Source of the DNA: Chloroflexota bacterium
GTDB taxonomy: Bacteria > Chloroflexota > Anaerolineae > UBA4142 > SHND01
Assembly (NCBI GenBank): GCA_029778615.1
Contig: JAKOPZ010000158.1
Location: 1 to 41,231 of the forward strand
DNA length: 41,231 nucleotides
Reading direction: 5' to 3'
Numbering within the stretch: the stretch's first letter is position 1; each line of letters begins with the position of its first letter. The translations under genes and the position numbers were made by a program. Of this stretch, positions 17,269-24,880 are shown piece by piece. A model generated the notes under the pieces. That model saw only the letters and a list, made by a program, of their open reading frames with translations. It was not told where the DNA came from and did no database searches.

Positions 17269-18810
17269 ATGATGCCTGCTTTTGTGTGGTTGATTCTGGT
17301 GTTGGTGCTCGCCGCGCCGTTGGTGTATCTCGGCGGGCATGTTGGGCGCTTGCGCCAGCTCGTCGCGAATGCGACCTCTGTCGAATGGGAAACGGACCCA
17401 CCAAACCATCTTTCGCAGTGGCTCGCGTTGGGCGCGCTTGCTGTCGCGTGGATTCCGTTCACTCTCGCCGCGCGTGCAAGCGACGCCGCGTTCGCGTTGG
17501 GAACTCTTGCGCTGCGTTTTGACGGCATCGCGTTGCTCTTGTCTGCGTTGGCGCTCGGACTGGGGACACTCGTCGCGATTTTTTCCGGCGCGTATTTGCG
17601 CGGGGAAAAGCAGACCGAAAAATTTTTTGCGCTGCTGCTCGTAATGGTTGGGGTGATGATTGGCTTGGGTGCGGCGCGCGACCTCTTTAATCTTTGGGTG
17701 TGGTTCGAGGCGCTGGCAGTTGCGTCGTACATGCTCGTTGCGTTTCAACGCGATGAACGCGCCTCGCTGGAAGCGGGCGTCAAGTATCTCGTGCAAAGCG
17801 CGGCAGGTTCGGTGATGATACTGCTCGGTATCGCGCTCGTGCTCGCGCAAGCGGGAACGCTCGACCTCGAAGAACTTGGCGCGCGCCTTGTGACGGCGGA
17901 CTCGAATTTGCTTTTTGCCGCGCTCGCGTTGTTTGTTATCGGCTTTGGCGTCAAAGCCGCGCTCGTGCCACTGCACACATGGCTGCCCGACGCGCACGCG
18001 CACGCTCCCAGCGGCATCAGCGCGATGTTGTCCGGGGTGGTGATTGAAGCGGGTCTGATTGCAATGCTCCGCGTGATGCTGCCGCTCATTCCACATCTTC
18101 AGGGGCAGGGGAACCGCGTGGCGGTGTTGTTCTTGGTTTTTGGCGCAATCAATCTGCTCGCGGGAAATTTATTGGCGCTGCGGCAGACAGAGGTGAAACG
18201 CTTGCTGGCGTTTTCAAGTGTGGCGCAGGTGGGCTATATCGTTTTTGGACTCGGCATTACGTTTTGGAGCGGACAGGGCGTCGGCGCGCAAGGCGCATTT
18301 TTTCATTTGCTCAATCACGGCTTGATGAAGGGACTGGCATTTCTCGCGGCGGGCGCATTGCTCTTTGCGCTGCGCGCGGGTTTGCCCCGCCACGCGCCCT
18401 TGACGATTTCGGACTTGGCAGGCGCGGCGCGGCGTTATCCCGTTATCGCGTTCGCGTTCAGCATCGCGTTGTTGGGTTTGGGTGGACTGCCGCCTCTCGC
18501 GGGGTTCATGTCCAAATGGCAAATTTTTGTGGCGGGCGTTGACGCGGGAAATATTTGGATTGATGTGCTCGTCGTCTTTGCCGCGTTAAACAGTGTATTG
18601 TCGTTGGCGTACTATGCGCCGCTCGTGAACGCGATGTATCGTGGCAACGTGTCGCCTCTCGTCGCGCGAGGAACGCCCGTGCCACGTGCGATGGTTGTGC
18701 CCTTGGTGGTTCTCGCCGTTGGTGTGGTTGTCGTCGGTGTTGCGCCCAACGTGTTGGATTGGCTCACACAGCCCGCGAGCGCCGCGTTGTTGCATTCTTT
18801 GGGGTATTAA
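17269..18810 (+). CDS. Hydrogenase antiporter-like subunit, NuoM/NuoN/MrpD-like
   Basis: The 513-residue protein is the second antiporter-like subunit, with about 14 membrane helices. Signatures are 'FNLWVWFEALAVASYMLVAF' (helix-5 Glu), FGVKAALVPLHTWLPDAHA (helix-7 Lys), 'VKRLLAFSSVAQVGYIVFG' and 'GGLPPLAGFMSKWQIF' (helix-12 Lys). The ion-translocation residues are therefore retained. The ATG starts one base after the NuoL-like stop, so translation is almost certainly coupled. It differs from NuoL in lacking the C-terminal extension. Confidence 0.88.
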   Translation: MMPAFVWLILVLVLAAPLVYLGGHVGRLRQLVANATSVEWETDPPNHLSQWLALGALAVAWIPFTLAARASDAAFALGTLALRFDGIALLLSALALGLGTLVAIFSGAYLRGEKQTEKFFALLLVMVGVMIGLGAARDLFNLWVWFEALAVASYMLVAFQRDERASLEAGVKYLVQSAAGSVMILLGIALVLAQAGTLDLEELGARLVTADSNLLFAALALFVIGFGVKAALVPLHTWLPDAHAHAPSGISAMLSGVVIEAGLIAMLRVMLPLIPHLQGQGNRVAVLFLVFGAINLLAGNLLALRQTEVKRLLAFSSVAQVGYIVFGLGITFWSGQGVGAQGAFFHLLNHGLMKGLAFLAAGALLFALRAGLPRHAPLTISDLAGAARRYPVIAFAFSIALLGLGGLPPLAGFMSKWQIFVAGVDAGNIWIDVLVVFAALNSVLSLAYYAPLVNAMYRGNVSPLVARGTPVPRAMVVPLVVLAVGVVVVGVAPNVLDWLTQPASAALLHSLGY

Positions 18811-18814
18811 TACG

Positions 18815-19129
18815 ATGAATGAAATTCTCTTGTCGCCGCCGGTTGCCTTTTTGATTTACGTCGCGCTGGTCGGAATTTTGTTTGGCGCGGGACGGCTTTT
18901 GGCAAGCGACGCGCGCCCGAGTGTGTTCAAAGCGCTGCCATACGCGAGCGGCGAAGCGCCGCCAACCCGCGCCGCATTGCCGGGCTATCGCACATTTTTT
19001 GTCGTCGCGCTTTTTTTCGTCATCCTGCATTTGGGCGCGTTGGTGTTGGCGAGCAGTTCTTTGACATGGCTCGGGGGTGTGTACGGCATCGGACTGCTTT
19101 TGATTTTGGTGGTGTTGATTCTCAAGTGA
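18815..19129 (+). CDS. Hydrogenase membrane subunit, NuoA-like
   Basis: This 104-residue protein has three helices. The start at 18815 (MNEILLSPPVAFLIYV) lies 4 nt after the previous stop. The loop 'LPYASGEAPPTRAALPGYRTFFVVALFFVILHLGALVL' aligns with the NuoA pattern 'P(Y/F)ESG...(F)Y..A.FFVIFDVEAL'. The conserved acidic pair of NuoA (Asp-Val-Glu) is His-Leu-Gly here. In complex I NuoA borders the quinone entry and the first proton path, so the change fits a hydrogenase without quinone chemistry. The family call is reasonably secure from the helix pattern and gene order. Confidence 0.65.
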   Translation: MNEILLSPPVAFLIYVALVGILFGAGRLLASDARPSVFKALPYASGEAPPTRAALPGYRTFFVVALFFVILHLGALVLASSSLTWLGGVYGIGLLLILVVLILK

Positions 19130-19138
19130 TGGGCAACG

Positions 19139-19630
19139 ATGATAAAGCTCGAACAGGCATGGCATGACGCACTGCGTCAAATTAAAACGTGGGCGCAAAT
19201 CAATTCGCCGTGGGCAATTCATTTCAACAGCGGTTCCTGCAACGGCTGTGATATTGAAATTCTCGCGACGTTGACGCCGCGCTACGACCTCGAACGCTTT
19301 GGCATCAAACTCCAAGGCAGTCCGCGTCACGCCGATATTTTGATTTGCACGGGTCCGGTCACGCGCCAAGCGCGCGAACGACTGCGCCGCGTCTACGAAC
19401 AAATGCCCGAACCGAAATTTGTCATTGCGGTCGGTTCGTGCGCGATTTCGGGCGGCGCGTTTCAGGGCTGCTATAACATTGTGGGACACATTGACCAGGT
19501 GATTCCGGTTGACGTGTACGTGCTCGGCTGCCCGCCGCGTCCCGAAGCGATTATTGATGGCGTGGTGAAATTGTTACAAAAACTCGAGTTGAGCAAGGAC
19601 GAACGACAAAGGGCGAAAACAAATGAGTGA
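19139..19630 (+). CDS. [NiFe] hydrogenase small subunit, NuoB-like, one [4Fe-4S] cluster
   Basis: The 163-residue protein has the four cysteines for the proximal [4Fe-4S] cluster: SGSCNGCD (Cys34, Cys37), VGSCAISGG (Cys101) and GCPPRPE (Cys131). This is the short, single-cluster type found in group 4 hydrogenases and NuoB. It passes electrons between the ferredoxin-like subunit and the NiFe site. It has no Tat signal, consistent with a cytoplasm-facing membrane complex. The last 8 nt overlap the next gene. Confidence 0.92.
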   Translation: MIKLEQAWHDALRQIKTWAQINSPWAIHFNSGSCNGCDIEILATLTPRYDLERFGIKLQGSPRHADILICTGPVTRQARERLRRVYEQMPEPKFVIAVGSCAISGGAFQGCYNIVGHIDQVIPVDVYVLGCPPRPEAIIDGVVKLLQKLELSKDERQRAKTNE

Positions 19631-20108
19631 AACCGAAAGCGCATTGGCGCACGCGAAACAATTGTTGGCGCAGTGGGCGGCGGAAACGCGCGAACCGGAA
19701 ACGAATCGGCTTGACGTGATATTGACGCGCGAAAATTTGCGCGCGGCAGTACAGACATTGACGGACGCGCGATGGGGCTATCTCGCCGCGCTTACGGGAC
19801 TCGATTTGTTCAATCCGCTTCCGAAAAAAGGCGAGCCGCTGAACGACGCGTTTGAAATTTTGTATCACTTTTGCGCCGGCGCCGCCGTGCTCACGCTGCG
19901 CGTGACAATTCCGCGCGCCGACGCGTTCGTGCCGACGGTGTGCGATATGATTCCGGCGGCGAGTCCATTTGAACGCGAATTGATTGAAATGTTCGGGGTG
20001 CAAGTAAGCGGCACACCCGACGCGTCGCGTTTATATTTGCCCGAGGATTGGGAAGCGGGTGTGTATCCGCTTCGCAAAGATTTTGTCTTGACCGAAAGTG
20101 AGCGTTGA
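19623..20108 (+). CDS. Hydrogenase accessory subunit, NuoC-like
   Basis: The 161-residue protein matches the 30-kDa subunit family: an N-terminal part with 'LTDARWGYLAALTGLDLF', 'FEILYHFCAGAAVLTLRVTIPR', and the typical 'ASPFERELIEMFGVQVSGTPDASRLYLPEDWE...PLRKDF' ending. In related complexes it supports the interface between the small and large catalytic subunits. It overlaps both neighbours (8 and 11 nt). Confidence 0.88.
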   Translation: MSETESALAHAKQLLAQWAAETREPETNRLDVILTRENLRAAVQTLTDARWGYLAALTGLDLFNPLPKKGEPLNDAFEILYHFCAGAAVLTLRVTIPRADAFVPTVCDMIPAASPFERELIEMFGVQVSGTPDASRLYLPEDWEAGVYPLRKDFVLTESER

Positions 20109-21312
20109 CGTGCACAACACGCAAGCCGAAAAATTTATCGTCCCGATGGGACCACAGCATCCCGCGCTCAAAGAGCCCGGACATTTCGAGTTTACGCTCG
20201 ACGGTGAAACGGTAACGCACGCGGGGGTGCGTTTGGGCTACGTTCATCGCGGGATTGAAAAAGCCACCGAAGCGCGCACGTGGGTGCAAAATTTATATTT
20301 GCTCGAACGCATCTGCGGCATTTGTTCGCACACGCACGCGACCGCGTTTGTGCTCGGCGTGGAAAAACTCGCGGGCATCACCGCGCCGCCGCGCGCCCAG
20401 GCGATTCGCGCGCTCATCGGCGAAATGGAACGCATTCACAGTCATTTGCTCTGGCTCGGCGTTGCCGCCCATGAGGCGGGCTTTGACACGCTGTTTATGT
20501 TTTCGTGGCGCGACCGCGAGACGATAATGGACTTGTTGGAAGAAATCACTGGCAATCGCGTCAACTATTCCGCGAATGTTTTGGGCGGCGTGAAATATGA
20601 TGTGCAAGAAAAACACGCGGACGCGCTCCGGCGTGCGTTGGATTTTTTGGAGACGCGCACCGAGCACTATCTTGAGGTAGTGAAAAACGATGAAATGTTT
20701 TTGCGGCGCACGCGCGGGGTGGGTGTCATGTCGCGCGAACTCGCGGAAGCATGGGGCGTTGTCGGTCCGACGGCGCGCGCGTCGGGCGTGGCGCGCGATG
20801 TGCGCGTGGATGCGCCGTATGCGGGGTATGTGGATTTTCCCGCGCGCCTAATTTTGCAAACGGAAGGCGACCTCGAAGCGCGCTTTAGTGTACGCATTCA
20901 AGAATTATTCGAGAGTTATCGGCTCATCCGCGCGCTGCTCGACCATTTGCCGACGGGCGAACTGGTGAAAACCGTGCCGCGCCGCATCAAAGCGGGAGAA
21001 ACGGTGAGCCGCATCGAAGCGCCGCGCGGCGAGCTCTTTTATTTTATCAAGAGCAATGGCGGCGATAAACCGGAACGCGTCCATATCCGCACACCCTCCA
21101 TTTGCAACATGTCGTCGGTGCTGTCGCTCGCAGTGGGGCATCCGCTCGCCGATGTGCCCATGCTGTTGGCAGGCATTGACCCGTGTTTTTCATGCAATGA
21201 CCGCATGGTCCTTCTCAAACAGACTGCGCGCAATGGCGCCCACGCGGACGAATGGACGTGGGAACAATTGCATCAGCACGGGATTGAATATTATCGAAAG
21301 CAGAAACGATGA
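20098..21312 (+). CDS. Group 4 [NiFe] hydrogenase large (catalytic) subunit, NuoD-like
   Basis: This 404-residue protein has the complex-I 49-kDa fold together with both pairs of nickel-ligand cysteines: ERICGICSHTH (Cys73, Cys76) and DPCFSCNDR (Cys363, Cys366). True NuoD lacks these, so this is a hydrogenase. A 35-residue tail follows Arg369. Such tails are removed by an HycI-type protease after nickel insertion, and that protease gene closes the operon. The gene starts with GTG at 20098, overlapping the NuoC-like gene, and ends overlapping the NuoH-like gene (ATGA). Together with the absence of NuoE/F/G genes, the likely reaction is ferredoxin-linked H2 formation or uptake coupled to ion pumping. 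Confidence 0.93.
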   Translation: MSVDVHNTQAEKFIVPMGPQHPALKEPGHFEFTLDGETVTHAGVRLGYVHRGIEKATEARTWVQNLYLLERICGICSHTHATAFVLGVEKLAGITAPPRAQAIRALIGEMERIHSHLLWLGVAAHEAGFDTLFMFSWRDRETIMDLLEEITGNRVNYSANVLGGVKYDVQEKHADALRRALDFLETRTEHYLEVVKNDEMFLRRTRGVGVMSRELAEAWGVVGPTARASGVARDVRVDAPYAGYVDFPARLILQTEGDLEARFSVRIQELFESYRLIRALLDHLPTGELVKTVPRRIKAGETVSRIEAPRGELFYFIKSNGGDKPERVHIRTPSICNMSSVLSLAVGHPLADVPMLLAGIDPCFSCNDRMVLLKQTARNGAHADEWTWEQLHQHGIEYYRKQKR

Positions 21313-22226
21313 ACGCGTTATTGGCGCTCTTGCTTTTTCCGGGCGGCTTGTTTGTGATGCTGAATGGTCTCGCGTACGAATGGGTGGACCGCAAATTGGT
21401 CGCGCGAATGCAGAACCGTTTGGGACCGCGTTGGTTTCAGCCGCTTGCCGATGTGGCAAAACTTTTGGGCAAAGAAGAAATTGTGCCGCGCGGCGCGGAC
21501 GCGCGTTGGTTCAATGGCTTGCCCATTGTCGCCCTCGCGGCGGTTTTGACTGCCGCGTTGTACGTGCCGCTGCTCGGAATCCTGCCGTCGGTTGGTTTCG
21601 CGGGCGACCTGATTGTGACGATTTATCTGTTGAGCGTGTTGACGCTGTGCCTCGCGCTTGCCGGTTCGCTTACGTCTGACCGCTTTGGTTTGCTCGGCGC
21701 GACGCGCACGCTGACGCAGCTCTTTTCGTACGAAGCGCCGTTCTTGCTCGCGCTGCTCGGACCCGCCGTTGTTGCGGGCAGTTGGCAAATTGGAACAATT
21801 TTAAATTATGCCAGCGGACAATGGTTGATTGTGACGCAGCCCATCGGGTTTTTCATTGCGGTGATTGGTTTGATGGGCAAATTGGAGCTGCCGCCGTTCG
21901 ATGCGCCCGAAGCGCACACCGAAATTGTCGCGGGCGCGCTGACCGAATACAGTGGGCGCGGCTTGGCGCTCTTTCGTCTTGCCAAGAATGTGGCGCTCGT
22001 CGTCGGCTTGACCTTGATTGCGGGATTTTATTTGGGCGGCATTGCAAACGCGTTTGAATTTGTAGGCAAGACGCTCGCGCTGCTCGGCGTGATTGTGGTA
22101 CTGCAAGTTTTGTTTGCGCGTTTGCGGATTGACCAATTGGTCGGCATGTGGTGGCGCGTCGGCGCGTTGTTGGCGTTGGCGCAGTGGCTGCTCCTGATTG
22201 GCTGGAAGCTGTGGAGCGCGAATTGA
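21309..22226 (+). CDS. Hydrogenase membrane anchor subunit, NuoH-like
   Basis: The 305-residue protein has about eight helices. Signatures are 'GLAYEWVDRKLVARMQNRLGPRWFQPLADVAKLLGKEEIVP' (the conserved ERK...GP.....Q...D..KL..KE pattern) and 'ELPPFDAPEAHTEIVAGALTEYSGRGLALF' (the E-x-PFD-x-PEAE-x-E-loop). Here the third acidic residue of the PEAE motif is His (PEAH). It anchors the peripheral hydrogenase arm and connects it with the ion pathway. The start overlaps the large subunit stop by 4 nt. Confidence 0.9.
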   Translation: MNALLALLLFPGGLFVMLNGLAYEWVDRKLVARMQNRLGPRWFQPLADVAKLLGKEEIVPRGADARWFNGLPIVALAAVLTAALYVPLLGILPSVGFAGDLIVTIYLLSVLTLCLALAGSLTSDRFGLLGATRTLTQLFSYEAPFLLALLGPAVVAGSWQIGTILNYASGQWLIVTQPIGFFIAVIGLMGKLELPPFDAPEAHTEIVAGALTEYSGRGLALFRLAKNVALVVGLTLIAGFYLGGIANAFEFVGKTLALLGVIVVLQVLFARLRIDQLVGMWWRVGALLALAQWLLLIGWKLWSAN

Positions 22227-22232
22227 GGAACC

Positions 22233-22655
22233 ATGAAACTCGGCGGAATGTTCGCGGACATTTGGCACGCGCTGTGGCGCAAACCCGCGACCGAAAAATA
22301 TCCGTTTGAAAAACGCGCAGCGCCGGAACGCTTGCGCGGCGCGCTCTATTTCAACCCGGAAAAATGTACCGGCTGCGGCATGTGCACGCGCGATTGTCCC
22401 GCCGACGCAATCGAACTCGTAACGTTGGACAAAAAAAACAAACGCTTTGTGCTGCGCTATCACCTCGACCGCTGTACGTTTTGCGCGCAATGCGTCGAGA
22501 CGTGCAGTTATGATTGTTTGGGCATGTCGAATGAACAATGGGAACTCGCCGCGCGCGACAAGGAACCGTTCACCGTCTATTATGGCAACGCGGAGGACAT
22601 TCAAACCTTTATGGCGCGCGCAGCTCCAAGCGAAACTGACGCACAAACCAAATGA
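22233..22655 (+). CDS. Hydrogenase ferredoxin-like subunit, NuoI-like, two [4Fe-4S] clusters
   Basis: The 140-residue protein has two complete CxxCxxCxxxC motifs: Cys45-48-51-55 (CTGCGMCTRDCP) and Cys81-84-87-91 (CTFCAQCVETCSYDC). It should carry electrons between a soluble ferredoxin and the NuoB-like subunit. GAGG precedes the ATG by 5 nt, and the gene is 6 nt from the NuoH-like stop. Confidence 0.9.
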   Translation: MKLGGMFADIWHALWRKPATEKYPFEKRAAPERLRGALYFNPEKCTGCGMCTRDCPADAIELVTLDKKNKRFVLRYHLDRCTFCAQCVETCSYDCLGMSNEQWELAARDKEPFTVYYGNAEDIQTFMARAAPSETDAQTK

Positions 22656-22659
22656 ACCT

Positions 22660-23139
22660 TTGCCGCGCGTGGCCATCCTCGGCGTCGGCAATGAACTGCG
22701 CGGCGATGATGCGGCGGGCGTCGTCCTGGTGCGCGCGCTCCAACGACAAATCGGTCGCGTGCCCGAAGGTGTGCTGCTGCTCGACGCGGGCTGCGCCCCC
22801 GAAAATTTTGTCGGGACCTTGCGTCGGTTTGAACCCAAAGTGGTTCTCTTGATAGATGCCGCGCAGCTGGATGAAAGCCCCGGGACACTGCGCGTCTTGG
22901 ATGTGGCGCAAGCGCAGGGCGCTCTCTCCACACATTCCTTTTCCCCGCGTCTGTTTGCGCGATATATTTCTACCGCACTGCCTTGTGAAATTTTGATTCT
23001 CGGCATTCAACCTTCGGACACTGCGTTGGGCGCGCCGCTTTCGCCGCGCGTACGTTTGCAGATTCATCGCGCCGCGCGCGCGATTGTCGCGCTGCTTGAA
23101 TCCGGCGAACGAAATGCAGCCCATCTCCTCCGAAAATAA
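22660..23139 (+). CDS. Hydrogenase maturation endopeptidase, HycI/HyaD family
   Basis: From PRVAILGVGNELRGDDAAGV onward this protein (about 159 residues) has the nickel-binding protease signature G-x-GN-x-L-x-x-DD. The second acidic block LLIDAAQLDESPG and a histidine in ALSTHSFSP also fit the family. It would clip the C-terminal tail of the large subunit after metal insertion. No ATG fits well. I chose TTG at 22660 because it directly precedes the conserved core; GTG at 22669 and an upstream ATG at 22582 (overlapping the ferredoxin gene by 74 nt) are alternatives. It is the last gene of the operon and is followed by a strong hairpin. Confidence 0.8.
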   Translation: MPRVAILGVGNELRGDDAAGVVLVRALQRQIGRVPEGVLLLDAGCAPENFVGTLRRFEPKVVLLIDAAQLDESPGTLRVLDVAQAQGALSTHSFSPRLFARYISTALPCEILILGIQPSDTALGAPLSPRVRLQIHRAARAIVALLESGERNAAHLLRK

Positions 23140-23208
23140 ACCGCGAATCCACGCGAATCTACGCGAATAGAATTTGGGGTTCGCGCAGATTCGCGCGATT
23201 CGCGGTTC
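23139..23208. repeat. Long near-perfect hairpin of CGCGAATC units after the hydrogenase operon
   Basis: The left arm AACCGCGAATC...CGCGAATCT.CGCGAA (23139-23167) pairs with the right arm TTCGCG.AGATTCGCG.GATTCGCGGTT (23180-23208) with only two mismatches and one bulge around a 12-nt loop. Each arm is itself three tandem copies of an 8-9 nt unit. It begins inside the stop codon of the protease gene. There is no T-tract, so if it stops transcription or protects the 3' end it does not do so as a standard intrinsic terminator. Confidence 0.75.
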
Positions 23209-23452
23209 CTAAATTTTCATTGGCTTCGGGGTGAGCCAACGGCGCATAGGCAACTCCTTTGCGCGCACCACCGCGCACAATCGCCGCATTGTCACAATTC
23301 GACAGTTTCACAAACCCCCAACTTGGTTTTGACCTTTTTCAGACTGTTGCAGTGTACTCTCAAGCGCGAGTACGCTCACGGAATTCATTCTTGGCGGCGA
23401 GGCAGGCAATTGCCTTGTTTCGCCGCGTTCAATGGAAAGGCAGGGTACGGCT
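23209..23452. other. Intergenic region, no recognised feature
   Basis: No gene or clear promoter was recognised. The last bases carry the AGGG ribosome binding site of the bactofilin-like gene at 23453. Confidence 0.3.
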
Positions 23453-24781
23453 ATGAAACTTACAACGCTTGCCAAATGGCAACTGCTGGTTGTCTTGGGT
23501 TTGCTTGGCTTGCTCTTGCTCGGCGGTATCGGGTCTGCCTCTGCCAGTGACATTCGCAGCGGCGATACGGTCACCATTGCCGCTGGAGAAGTGATCGACG
23601 ATGACCTGATTGTCTTTGGCAATACGGTCGTTATGAACGGGACCGTCAACGGCGATTTGGTCGCGTTCGGTAACACCATTACGGTGAACGGAACGGTAAA
23701 TGGAAGCGCAATGCTCGCCGGACAAACGCTCTTGGTGGGCGGAACCGTCAAGGGCACATTGTACGGCGGCGGCTCAACGCTTACCCTCGCGCCTTTGGCG
23801 CGCATCGAGCGCAACATGTTTTTCGGCGGCTACAATCTTGAAACCCGCAGCGAGAGCGTGATTGCGCGCGATTTGGTATTTGGCGGCTCGCAGGCGGTGC
23901 TTGGCGGAAGTGTGGGACGCGACGCGAAATTGGCGGGACAGGCGCTCGAACTCAACGGACGTGTGGCGGGCAACGTGCGCGCTGAGGTTGGCGAACCGCA
24001 AGTGATTCCCATGAATTTCTTTGCCGGCGCGAATCTGCCGCCCGCAATTCCTTCCGGACTGCGTGTCAGCAAGAATGCGGAAATTGGCGGTCAACTGCTC
24101 TATGCGAGCACGGTGGAGCAAGCCGGCGCCATTCTCGCACAGCCGCGCGGGGGCGTTGTCTATTCGCAACAAATTCGCGCGACCTCGAACGCACCCGCGC
24201 CTTCGCCCTACGAGTGGTTGTTTACGCGTCTGCGCGATTTCTTTACGGTACTGATTCTCGGCGCGCTGGCGCTGTGGATTGCGCCGCGCTATGTGAATCA
24301 AGCGGTCACGCACGCGCGCGACAAGACGCTCGCTGCGACGGGTTGGGGTTTGGTGGTGCTCGTCGTCGGTTACGCGTTGGTGGCGGTGGCGGGCATTGTG
24401 CTGATGATTGTTGGCATTGTCATCGCGACGACGACATTGGGCGGTCTCGCCGCAGCGACGTTTGGCATTGGCGCGGGCGCTACCGCGCTGCTCTTTACGG
24501 TTTTTACGGCAGTCGTTCTGTGGGGCAGCAAAGTTATTATTGCGTGTCTCATTGGCAAACTGCTGTTCCAAGCTGTTGCCAAACAGTACGCGGACAATCT
24601 GCTCGCCGCGTTTGTCGTGGGGTTGGTTCTTTTTGAAATCGTCGCGGCGATTCCGTTTTTGGGGACCATCGTGACGATTGTGGCAGTATTGCTCGGACTG
24701 GGCGCGATTTGGTACGTCTATTATGACCGTCGCAGAACGCACCCGCTGCCGATTCCAACCACAGCTCCCGCGCCTGCATAG
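23453..24781 (+). CDS. Membrane protein with bactofilin-like beta repeats
   Basis: The 442-residue protein starts MKLTTLAKW with a signal or anchor segment (LLVVLGLLGLLLLGGIGSASA). Residues about 30-190 are strand repeats of the polymer-forming cytoskeletal (bactofilin-like) type. Examples are 'DDDLIVFGNTVVMNGTVNGDLVAFG', 'ITVNGTVNGSAMLAG' and 'VRDA-LAGQALELNGRVAGNV', each with hydrophobic residues spaced for a beta-helix. The C-terminal 170 residues hold about five membrane helices (VVLVVGYALVAVAGIVLMIV and following). Such proteins are common in Chloroflexota and are probably cell-envelope structural or regulatory elements. AGGG about 8 nt upstream supports this start over the ATG at 23432. 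Confidence 0.75.
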   Translation: MKLTTLAKWQLLVVLGLLGLLLLGGIGSASASDIRSGDTVTIAAGEVIDDDLIVFGNTVVMNGTVNGDLVAFGNTITVNGTVNGSAMLAGQTLLVGGTVKGTLYGGGSTLTLAPLARIERNMFFGGYNLETRSESVIARDLVFGGSQAVLGGSVGRDAKLAGQALELNGRVAGNVRAEVGEPQVIPMNFFAGANLPPAIPSGLRVSKNAEIGGQLLYASTVEQAGAILAQPRGGVVYSQQIRATSNAPAPSPYEWLFTRLRDFFTVLILGALALWIAPRYVNQAVTHARDKTLAATGWGLVVLVVGYALVAVAGIVLMIVGIVIATTTLGGLAAATFGIGAGATALLFTVFTAVVLWGSKVIIACLIGKLLFQAVAKQYADNLLAAFVVGLVLFEIVAAIPFLGTIVTIVAVLLGLGAIWYVYYDRRRTHPLPIPTTAPAPA

Positions 24782-24789
24782 GCACATTG

Positions 24790-24832
24790 AAAAAGAGAGC
24801 GAGGCAATTCACAATGCCTCGCTCTTTTTTTT
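24790..24832. terminator. Intrinsic terminator, possibly bidirectional
   Basis: A perfect 11-bp stem (24796-24806 with 24815-24825, AGAGCGAGGCA/TGCCTCGCTCT) with an 8-nt loop is followed by eight T on the plus strand and preceded by five A. It ends the plus-strand gene at 24781 and could also serve the convergent minus-strand gene at 24881. Confidence 0.85.
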
Positions 24833-24880
24833 GTCAGAGTTTGTTGGTCACATTCCAAGCGCGCGCGTTATGAAAAAGCT

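Noticed and set aside
14596-23139. Respiratory complex I
   Set aside because: The large subunit keeps both CxxC nickel ligands, the NuoE/F/G genes are absent and a hydrogenase maturation protease follows.
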